NCBI GenBank assembly: GCA_964446745.1
Contig: CAYURR010000043.1
Coordinates: 1 to 17,433 of the forward strand
Source of the DNA: CAYURR01 sp964446745
Lineage (GTDB): Bacteria; Bacillota; Clostridia; Lachnospirales; WQUN01
DNA: 17,433 nt
Direction: 5' to 3'
Below are positions 9,155-15,221 of this stretch, in pieces; the first letter of the stretch is position 1; each line of letters starts with the position of its first letter. The notes beneath the pieces were generated by a model that had not been told where the DNA came from, ran no database searches, and was given only the letters and a program-made list of their open reading frames with translations. The position numbers and the translations under genes are program-made.

Positions 9155-9183
9155 ATATTATCCAATATTATACATAGAGTCAA
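9155..9183 (-). promoter_or_regulatory. Promoter of the jetABCD operon
   Basis: On the minus strand TTGACT (9178-9183) and TAATAT (9155-9160) are separated by exactly 17 bp, a good sigma-A match. The -35 box contains the TGA stop of the upstream Nudix gene. The spacer and -10 region contain a direct repeat ATATTAT at 9155-9161 and 9165-9171, starts 10 bp apart. The predicted transcription start near 9148 leaves a leader of about 35 nt before the jetA ATG. Confidence 0.7.
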
Positions 9184-9692
9184 GAATTAATCCCCAGATG
9201 TCTTAACACACTCAGCTCACGTTCCACCCAAATGTTTACATCCCCAGAGCCCGAGGATAACAGAGCCTCATTCGCCGATATCGCTTCGTTTACAGAAATC
9301 CAGACCGGGGTAAAATCCTGTTCCCTTTCGTAATCGTCCAAGTTCTGACTCTTGCGATTATCGGAAATCTCGCACAGATAATAATGCGAATCCATTTCAA
9401 ATATGCCGTTCTCATTCTTTATGTCGATGTTTCTCTGCGCTGCTACCCCGAGCTTTTCCCCAACTGAGATCAGATCATAACCGCTCTCCTCAGAGACCTC
9501 GCGCTTTAATGCCGCGGCATGGTCCTCTCCTTCATCAACGCCGCCGCCCGGAAATTTGTAATCCCCTTTGTTCGTGTGTATCATCAAGAGCTTGCCGTCT
9601 TTAAAGATAACGGCCCGAACAGCCTGCCTCGTCACGAGTTGAAATGAGCTCGGATCATAGTCCTGTATACCCAAAACAATGTTAAACATCAT
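9180..9692 (-). CDS. Nudix hydrolase
   Basis: This 170-residue cytosolic protein hydrolyses a nucleoside diphosphate linked to another moiety; the substrate cannot be told. The complete Nudix box G-x5-E-x7-REUxEExGU is present at residues 50-72: G50, E56, R64, E65, E68, E69 and G71 are all in place. A strand RAVIFKDGKLLMIH precedes it, as in the family. It is the usual length for a single-domain Nudix enzyme. The start is one of two adjacent ATGs (9692 or 9689). It overlaps the end of the GGDEF gene by 11 nt with only a weak ribosome binding site, suggesting translational coupling. There is no terminator before the jetABCD promoter, so read-through into the Wadjet operon is possible. The MutT/NUDT or ADP-sugar subgroup is undetermined. 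Confidence 0.88.
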   Translation of the reverse strand: MMFNIVLGIQDYDPSSFQLVTRQAVRAVIFKDGKLLMIHTNKGDYKFPGGGVDEGEDHAAALKREVSEESGYDLISVGEKLGVAAQRNIDIKNENGIFEMDSHYYLCEISDNRKSQNLDDYEREQDFTPVWISVNEAISANEALLSSGSGDVNIWVERELSVLRHLGINS

Positions 9693-10302
9693 ATTTTCTG
9701 ATCAGGTCATCAAGCGCCTCGCGCAGCAGCACGGCCTCACCTACGGACAAGCGCTTGGCGGTTTCGGTGAGCTTTTCGAGTTGAAATAGCGTGTAGTGGC
9801 TCGTCTTTGGCACCATCTTTTCCTCGCGTGCGAGACAAACGCGGTTGCGGCCTGTTTTCTTCGCGCGTATCAGTGCGCCGTCCGCCATACGTATGATCTC
9901 GGCGGTGCGGTTGCCGTCGTCGGGATAGGACGAGATGCCGATACTGATACTCTGGTTCAGATCCTTGTGACCCAAATCGGCTTCGCAAACAGCTTTGCGC
10001 AGTGACTCTGCCAGCAGGAAGGCCTCCTCCTTTGTATAACCCGGCAGCAAAATGTCAAATTGATCGCGTGTATCTCGGTAGGAACGGCAAGGCTCGGGGA
10101 AGATGGCCCTTATTTTATCCGCGATTAAAATAAACACCTCGTCGCCTACATCGGTACCAAAGTTTGTGTTAATACGTAAAAGCGAATCGATGTCTAACAT
10201 CAGAAAGCTGAATTCCTGTTCCTTTTCGATCAATGAGTCGATGTCAGACTGCAGTTCAACACCCGAGATCAACCCGGTTAGTGTGTCGGTTGGTTGCTTC
10301 AT
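9682..10302 (-). CDS. GGDEF-like domain protein with degenerate active site
   Basis: The 206 residues consist almost entirely of one GGDEF fold and a roughly 45-residue helical tail. The start of the domain is clear (DTLTGL at 6-11, FLMLDIDSLLRIN at 33-45 with metal-site D37, GTDVGDEVF at 49-57). The usual YPDDG and MADGALIRAKKTGRN segments are also present. At the catalytic loop, however, the sequence is TRDQF (78-82) instead of GGDEF, and the RxxD inhibitory site upstream is missing. Synthesis of cyclic di-GMP is therefore unlikely, and the protein may act as a nucleotide-binding or protein-interaction module. No signal peptide, membrane segment or sensor domain precedes it. AGGAGG lies 8 nt upstream of the ATG. 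It is the first gene of a two-gene unit with the Nudix hydrolase. Confidence 0.85.
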   Translation of the reverse strand: MKQPTDTLTGLISGVELQSDIDSLIEKEQEFSFLMLDIDSLLRINTNFGTDVGDEVFILIADKIRAIFPEPCRSYRDTRDQFDILLPGYTKEEAFLLAESLRKAVCEADLGHKDLNQSISIGISSYPDDGNRTAEIIRMADGALIRAKKTGRNRVCLAREEKMVPKTSHYTLFQLEKLTETAKRLSVGEAVLLREALDDLIRKYDV

Positions 10303-10353
10303 AGATCATACCTCCTCAAGATATATTACCGTATGGCTAATACAGATGACATA

Positions 10354-10382
10354 TATATACGCTAAGATAAATAATATGTCAA
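10354..10382 (-). promoter_or_regulatory. Promoter of the GGDEF-Nudix unit
   Basis: On the minus strand a perfect -35 TTGACA (10377-10382) and TATATA (10354-10359) are 17 bp apart. The predicted start near 10347 gives a leader of about 45 nt before the AGGAGG of the GGDEF gene. The surrounding sequence is very AT-rich, including ATATTT-AA-AAATAT upstream, which could serve as an UP element. Confidence 0.7.
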
Positions 10383-10458
10383 CATAATATTTAAAAATAT
10401 ATGTGGGCGCGCGTTGGACAGATACGCATGTCTATCATATTGAATGCGTCCTCAGAAT

Positions 10459-10487
10459 TTGACGCGTGCGGGGATTGGATTTATAAT
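10459..10487 (+). promoter_or_regulatory. Promoter of the class A PBP gene
   Basis: TTGACG (10459-10464) and the consensus TATAAT (10482-10487) are 17 bp apart on the + strand, predicting a start near 10494. It is divergent from the GGDEF promoter, and the two -35 boxes are separated by 76 bp. That interval holds an inverted repeat ACGCAT (10424-10429) / ATGCGT (10444-10449) of unknown meaning. Confidence 0.75.
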
Positions 10488-10533
10488 AGACCTTGGATAC
10501 ATTTACAATGAATAAACTCAGGGAGCTATAAAA

Positions 10534-13338
10534 ATGGATTACTCACAGGAAAATACAAAAAAGCTTGTCCAGCGACGCAATTCGACGGGCCAGCGTGTAA
10601 GGAACAAGGTTGGGATCATCGTATTCCGCGTATTACTCGCGGTTGTGTTGGTCGGTGGTTTTGCGGCTATCGGAGCGGGCGCGGGCTTTTATATGGGCAT
10701 CATCAAGAATGCGCCGCAGGTCAGTGTCTCTGTACAGCCGAATATATATACCTCGGTGATATATTCGGACAAGACCGGCGAGGAGCTCGACCGCTTAAAG
10801 GGCGAGGAAAACCGCATCTACGTCAATATTGATCAGATCCCGCAGTATGTAAAGGACGCCTTTGTTGCGATAGAAGACGAACGTTTCTATACGCACAACG
10901 GTATCGACTTTAAGGGTATGGTGCGTGCGGTCGTGACGGTGTTGGGCTCCAAGGGTGGGCGCATGGAGGGTGCGAGCACGATCACACAGCAGCTTATCAA
11001 GAATAATGTGCGCAAGCTCTCCCGCAATTCCTTTGTGACGAAGCTCCAGGAGCAGTACATGGCTGTCCAATATGAAAAGGAACTCGAGAAACCCGAAAAC
11101 TACGGGGATAAGAAGCGCGCGAAGGATCACATCTTAGAGGTTTATCTGAATACAATAAACCTCGCACACGGGTATTACGGCATACAGACCGCCTCAAAAA
11201 ACTATTTTGACAAGGATGTATCACAGCTCACACTGTCGGAGGCGGCAGTAATTGCGAGCATCACGCAGTATCCTCTTAAATATGCCCCTGATGTGAATCC
11301 GGAGGCCAATCGCGAGCGTCAGACGGCGATCCTAAAGAATATGCTGAGGCTTGAGATGATCACGCAGGAGGAATACGACGATGCATATGCGGATCAGGTG
11401 TACGACCGCATCATCAAGGGTGCGAGCATCGAGGGCGAGGCGTCTATCCATGACTATTTTACGGATGCACTGGTCGCACAAATATCTAAAGACCTGCAGG
11501 ACAAATACCTGATATCGGCGGCGGAGGCCTCTTATAGGATATATAACTGGGGTTTACAGATATACTCGACACAGGATATGGAGATGCAGGGGATCATCGA
11601 CGATGTTATCAACAACGACGAGAACTACCCGGCTGAATTGTATGAGATAGAGGTGCAGTACCTGCTGTCTGTAAAGAATGGCGTGACAGGCAAGCTTGAG
11701 AACTACATCAAAAAAACCGTCGTAGCTAAACAGGAGGATGTGGAGCCGCAGATACAAAAATGGCGAAACGATCTGTTGAAGACCGATGATGTGATCACGG
11801 GTGAGCGATCGTTTGCGATACCGCAGCCGCAGGCCGGGTTTATCATCATCGATTATCATACCGGTGAAGTCAAGGCTATGTCCGGCGGGCGTGGCGACAA
11901 GACCGCTGACCGTCTGTTGAACCGCGCAGTGGATTCGGAGCGCGGTCCCGGTTCTGTATTCAAGGTGCTCGCAAGTTATGCACCGGCTATCGATCTGGGC
12001 TTGGTAACGCCGTCCACGATCATTGTCGACGAGCCGTTTTCATATGGCGGCAAGGAGTTCAAGAACTGGTGGGGTTCGTCATATAAGGGAGCACAGACCG
12101 TTCGCAGGGGTATTATCGAGTCTATGAATATTCTCTCGGTCAAAAACATGCTGCATACAGGCATTGAGGTATCGTTTGATTATTTGAAAAACTTCGGCTT
12201 TACAACGCTTGTGGACAGGGACACCAGAAACGGGATGGTTTTTTCCGATATAGGGCCGTCTACGGCACTCGGCGGACTCACGGACGGCGTGAAGCAGATA
12301 GAGCTCGCGGCGGCGATGGGAACGATAGCAAACGGTGGCGAATATGTTGAGCCGATACTATATACAAAGGTCCTGGATCATGACGGGAATTTATTACTTG
12401 AGAGTGTTCCGGAGAGGCGTCAGGTGCTTAAGAAGACATCGGCATACTTGCTCACTGATATGATGGTGGGTGTTATCAGGGATCCTAGGGGGACAGGCGG
12501 AAAGGCCGCGTTTAAGGATTCGGCCATGCCGATATCGGGAAAAACGGGTACGACGACGGATTCAAAGGACCTGACCTTTACGGGCTTTACACCGTATTAT
12601 GTGGCGTCGATGTGGACCGGGTATGACTATTCAAAGGAAATGGACAGCAAAAACCAAAGCTTCCATACAAATATGTGGGGTCGTATCATGGAGCGCATCC
12701 ATGCCAATTTGGACATCAAAGAATTTGAGAAGCCAGAGGGGATCGTTTCGGCGTCGGTTTGTACGGGATCGTATGGGGATTTCGCCGTGAGTAAGCTTGC
12801 GACGGATCTGTGCAGAAATGATGCGAGGGGTAGTATGGTCAGAACGGACATATTTGCATCGGGTGACCAGCCTACGGAGTATTGTGATGTGCATGTCTCT
12901 GTGAAGATCGACCAGACCACAGGTATGAAAGCCGGTAGTTACTGTCCATCGAGCTCGGTAGCTACGGTGATAGGTGTGGTTGTAGACGACGCGCATGTAA
13001 CGGATCGGACCTATCAGATACCGTCATCTATTTATAACGGATCAGAGTGCTATTATCATGGACCTAACGCGATCGACCAACTTCCCAATATCGATTCGGA
13101 GATTTATATAGACGAGAACGGTGTTCTGCACGCGCCGGATGGTCCCACTACAGATGGCAACGGGGGTAGTACAGCGATATTTGACCCGGCAAACGGGGAT
13201 TCCGGAGCGGCACCGTTACCTACGATCCGACCGACACCCACGCCGGTCCCGGAATATAACGGAAACTCCTCAAACGGAACAGGGTCCCAAACGAATGGGA
13301 CCCCGGCCGATGTGGTGGAACCGATAATTATTGATTAA
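10534..13338 (+). CDS. Class A penicillin-binding protein (PBP1a-type transglycosylase/transpeptidase)
   Basis: This bifunctional 934-residue enzyme polymerises and cross-links peptidoglycan outside the membrane. A basic cytosolic N-terminus precedes one membrane anchor at about 26-56. The GT51 domain has EDERFYTHNG (114-123, catalytic E114), GASTITQQLIKNN (146-158) and LSEAAVIASITQYP (234-247). The transpeptidase domain has SVFK (catalytic S474, K477), SMN (530-532) and KTGTT (670-674). Beyond about residue 740 is an extension with five cysteines (743, 760, 784, 804, 839), then a low-complexity tail rich in Pro, Thr, Gly and Asn, as in many Clostridia and Bacillus PBP1 proteins. GGGAG lies 8 nt upstream of the ATG. 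The gene is monocistronic and converges on the cupin gene with shared stop bases. PbpA/PonA naming is avoided because the subgroup is not certain. Confidence 0.95.
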   Translation: MDYSQENTKKLVQRRNSTGQRVRNKVGIIVFRVLLAVVLVGGFAAIGAGAGFYMGIIKNAPQVSVSVQPNIYTSVIYSDKTGEELDRLKGEENRIYVNIDQIPQYVKDAFVAIEDERFYTHNGIDFKGMVRAVVTVLGSKGGRMEGASTITQQLIKNNVRKLSRNSFVTKLQEQYMAVQYEKELEKPENYGDKKRAKDHILEVYLNTINLAHGYYGIQTASKNYFDKDVSQLTLSEAAVIASITQYPLKYAPDVNPEANRERQTAILKNMLRLEMITQEEYDDAYADQVYDRIIKGASIEGEASIHDYFTDALVAQISKDLQDKYLISAAEASYRIYNWGLQIYSTQDMEMQGIIDDVINNDENYPAELYEIEVQYLLSVKNGVTGKLENYIKKTVVAKQEDVEPQIQKWRNDLLKTDDVITGERSFAIPQPQAGFIIIDYHTGEVKAMSGGRGDKTADRLLNRAVDSERGPGSVFKVLASYAPAIDLGLVTPSTIIVDEPFSYGGKEFKNWWGSSYKGAQTVRRGIIESMNILSVKNMLHTGIEVSFDYLKNFGFTTLVDRDTRNGMVFSDIGPSTALGGLTDGVKQIELAAAMGTIANGGEYVEPILYTKVLDHDGNLLLESVPERRQVLKKTSAYLLTDMMVGVIRDPRGTGGKAAFKDSAMPISGKTGTTTDSKDLTFTGFTPYYVASMWTGYDYSKEMDSKNQSFHTNMWGRIMERIHANLDIKEFEKPEGIVSASVCTGSYGDFAVSKLATDLCRNDARGSMVRTDIFASGDQPTEYCDVHVSVKIDQTTGMKAGSYCPSSSVATVIGVVVDDAHVTDRTYQIPSSIYNGSECYYHGPNAIDQLPNIDSEIYIDENGVLHAPDGPTTDGNGGSTAIFDPANGDSGAAPLPTIRPTPTPVPEYNGNSSNGTGSQTNGTPADVVEPIIID

Positions 13339-13688
13339 GCGTTAAAGAGGATCAATGCGATCATCACTAACTCGTCCGCACCCGTGTTACGAACGCTGTG
13401 ACCATTGCCCGCCGGAGTGTATGCGACATCACCCGCTGTTAATGTATATGTCTGCGTACCGTTGTCATCGAACTCGCAGGTGCCCTTGACTATGTAAAAG
13501 GTCTCCATCTCGTTTTCGTGCACATGGTATCCGATGGAGCAGCCCGGCTGTAACGACAGTGTTGAGAACACGCGGCCTTTGTTATACATTTCATCGGGTG
13601 TAAGCATAGCGGCCAGTGTGACACTGCCGTCGCCGCCTCGCATTTTTTCGTTTACAGTGATCGGAAGCTCGTTATTATGCTTGATCAT
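13335..13688 (-). CDS. Small cupin-domain protein
   Basis: This 117-residue single-domain cupin is about the usual length for Cupin_2 proteins. Both metal-binding motifs are intact. The first is HVH-x4-E-x6-G, with H55, H57 and E62 ending at G69. The second is G-x5-P-x-G-x2-H-x3-N, from G86 with H97 as fourth ligand and N101 closing. A conserved strand with a YIVKG turn lies between them. Such proteins bind a metal and act as isomerases, dioxygenases or sugar/ligand sensors; the substrate cannot be inferred. AGGGGG lies 10 nt upstream of the ATG. The stop codon shares TTAA with the stop of the convergent PBP gene. Upstream on the same strand is flagellin, but a terminator separates them. Confidence 0.88.
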   Translation of the reverse strand: MIKHNNELPITVNEKMRGGDGSVTLAAMLTPDEMYNKGRVFSTLSLQPGCSIGYHVHENEMETFYIVKGTCEFDDNGTQTYTLTAGDVAYTPAGNGHSVRNTGADELVMIALILFNA

Positions 13689-13728
13689 AGATATAATCCC
13701 CCTTGAATAAAGTAATAGTTAGATGAAT

Positions 13729-13740
13729 CCTTCGGAAGTA
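13729..13740 (-). promoter_or_regulatory. Possible extended -10 promoter for the cupin gene
   Basis: On the minus strand the sequence TGTTATACT is an extended -10 (TGn followed by TATACT) about 45 nt upstream of the cupin start. No clear -35 box is present at the right distance; that region is taken up by the flagellin terminator. This is a weak call, made because the terminator implies that the cupin needs its own promoter. Confidence 0.35.
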
Positions 13741-13751
13741 TAACAGATGGA

Positions 13752-13795
13752 AATATAAAAAGCCATGAATAAAGGGGAATCCTTTTCATGGCTTT
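13752..13795 (-). terminator. Rho-independent terminator of the flagellin gene
   Basis: An 11-bp perfect stem, AAAGCCATGAA (13759-13769) with TTCATGGCTTT (13785-13795), encloses an inner AAGG/CCTT pairing. Read on the minus strand the hairpin is followed by a T-rich tract (TTTTTATATTT). It lies about 30 nt past the flagellin stop codon. On the + strand the tail is only GCTTTGTTT, so termination in that direction would be weaker. Confidence 0.85.
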
Positions 13796-13824
13796 GTTTA
13801 TGCGGTTATAGTCTATATAGATGA

Positions 13825-14664
13825 TTATCTTAATAACTGCAGAACGTTCTGTGGTGCTTGGTTTGCCTGAGAAAGCATGGAGGTCGCTGCCTGTTGCAAT
13901 ACATTGGCCTTTGTGAGGTTCATCATTTCTTTTGCCATGTCCGTGTCTCTTATACGAGATTCGGATGCCGACAGGTTCTCCGACGCGATGTCTAAGCTCT
14001 TGATCGTATAGTTAAGCCTGTTCTGGACGGCACCGAGTTTTGCACGTTCGTTTGCGACAGTGTTAACGGCGGTGTTAACTGTACTGATGGTTGCTGAAAT
14101 AGCTGAACCAGCTGCGACGTCCACATTGAGACCATTGAGTCCTAAGCTGGTGGAGTTCATGCCGCCTATATTGAAGCTTATGCTTTGTCCGCTGTTGGCA
14201 CCGATTTGAAGGTGAATACTATTGGTTGAGTATGAACCGTCAAGGAGTTTCTTGTTATTAAATTCAACACGCCCCGCCATGCTGTCTATTTCACTGGTAA
14301 GCTGTGTTATCTCGGCTTGAATCTTCGTACGGTCACCGGAGGGTTGGTCGTTACTGTCATTTGCGGCCTGTACAGTCAATTCCCTGATACGTTGTACCAT
14401 AGAGCCGATCTCTGTCATACCACCCTCGGCTGTCTGAATCATTGATATACCGTCCTGCGCATTCTTGGACGCCATATCGAGACCCCTGATCTGCGAGCGC
14501 ATCTTTTCCGATATCGCTAAGCCTGCGGCGTCGTCGGCGGCAGTGTTTATACGCTGACCTGTTGACAGTCGTGCGGATGACTGCGCCTGCATATTACCTA
14601 CGGCCTTTAAGGCTCTGTGGCTGTTTAATGCTAGTACATTTGTATTAACTACCATGTTTGACAT
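13825..14664 (-). CDS. Flagellin, short form lacking a variable outer domain
   Basis: The 279 residues form the flagellar filament subunit, secreted by the flagellar type III system. The N-terminal D0/D1 region (VVNTNVLALNSHRALK, LSTGQRINTAADDAAGLAI at 33-51) and the C-terminal region (ANVLQQAATSMLSQANQAPQ, then NVLQLLR at the end) are both complete. The middle, about 145-190, is very short, so the outer D2/D3 domains are absent, as in B. subtilis Hag. The D1 segment QRIRELTVQAAN (91-102) resembles the TLR5-recognised site of enteric flagellins. The start at 14664 is set by AAGGAG 9 nt upstream; the ATG three codons later is the other option. It follows the four-helix-bundle gene by 33 nt and ends at a strong terminator. 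No other flagellar gene is in the window, so whether this is the main or an accessory flagellin is unknown. Confidence 0.96.
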   Translation of the reverse strand: MSNMVVNTNVLALNSHRALKAVGNMQAQSSARLSTGQRINTAADDAAGLAISEKMRSQIRGLDMASKNAQDGISMIQTAEGGMTEIGSMVQRIRELTVQAANDSNDQPSGDRTKIQAEITQLTSEIDSMAGRVEFNNKKLLDGSYSTNSIHLQIGANSGQSISFNIGGMNSTSLGLNGLNVDVAAGSAISATISTVNTAVNTVANERAKLGAVQNRLNYTIKSLDIASENLSASESRIRDTDMAKEMMNLTKANVLQQAATSMLSQANQAPQNVLQLLR

Positions 14665-14697
14665 AATAAATGTCTCCTTCCTTGGATGCTTTTATCC
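14665..14697 (-). promoter_or_regulatory. Flagellin leader with three GGA motifs (possible CsrA site)
   Basis: The 33 nt between the upstream stop and the flagellin ATG contain GGA three times. One lies right after the stop codon, where GGAT and ATCC could form a 4-bp stem. The other two are in AAGGAAGGAG, which is the ribosome binding site itself. In B. subtilis, CsrA represses hag by binding GGA motifs at its ribosome binding site, antagonised by FliW. The layout here is similar, but purine-rich ribosome binding sites contain GGA by nature, so this is only suggestive. Confidence 0.3.
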
Positions 14698-15126
14698 TTA
14701 TAAAAATTTCTTCAATGCCTCGACATTGTTTTGCTCGGTCTTAAGAAGATCCTTCGCAAGCTTTAGGATGTCCTTGTTGGCGCCGTCATATGCGTTCAAT
14801 CGCTTTGTGACATCGATGATACCCATGTTGCTGCCCTGCATAAGCATCTCCGCAATATGAGTGGCGGACTTGTCCGTTAGGGTCTTCATGTTTATCATGA
14901 TATAGGACGATATCTTCGTAAACGGGCTGATGTCCTTGCTTTCCTTGCCGGCCTGCGCAAAGATGCGCTCGGTCTCGTCATAGATCTTCTGGTATTCGCT
15001 GAGCTGCTTGGTCAGTTCCTTCTTGAACTCCATATCCTCTACGATTAAAACAATCTGTGAGAGGGTTTCCTTGCCCATTTCGGCATTCTGGTGGATGTAG
15101 TTTAATAACTCGGCATTACCTGTCAT
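14698..15126 (-). CDS. Ferritin-like four-helix-bundle protein of unknown function
   Basis: This 142-residue, almost wholly helical protein has no signal peptide or membrane segment. It resembles a family common in Clostridia that is usually left as hypothetical or compared with the DUF2383/PA2169-type four-helix bundles. Recognisable parts are an early helix with NAEMGKETLSQI, a central TKISSYIMINMKTL, and the segment IAEMLMQGSNMGIIDVTKRLN before a lysine-rich last helix ending in KKFL. No clear set of Glu/His iron ligands is visible. The start at 15126 is fixed by GGAGG five bases upstream; extending to 15168 would run into the preceding terminator hairpin. It lies 33 nt before the flagellin gene and is probably cotranscribed with it. 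No convincing promoter could be found between it and the dehydrogenase gene. Confidence 0.75.
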   Translation of the reverse strand: MTGNAELLNYIHQNAEMGKETLSQIVLIVEDMEFKKELTKQLSEYQKIYDETERIFAQAGKESKDISPFTKISSYIMINMKTLTDKSATHIAEMLMQGSNMGIIDVTKRLNAYDGANKDILKLAKDLLKTEQNNVEALKKFL

Positions 15127-15150
15127 ACTTACCTCCGTGTACATGTAACA

Positions 15151-15184
15151 TAAAAAAAGCAACGCCATATTTGACGTTGCTTTT
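15151..15184 (-). terminator. Rho-independent terminator of the zinc dehydrogenase gene
   Basis: A perfect 10-bp stem, AAAAGCAACG (15155-15164) with CGTTGCTTTT (15175-15184), has a 10-nt loop. On the minus strand it is followed by seven T residues. It sits 38 nt past the dehydrogenase stop codon and just ahead of the ribosome binding site of the four-helix-bundle gene. Confidence 0.85.
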
Positions 15185-15221
15185 AGTATTTGAAAATATA
15201 TGCAATTTATTCGATTTGTGT

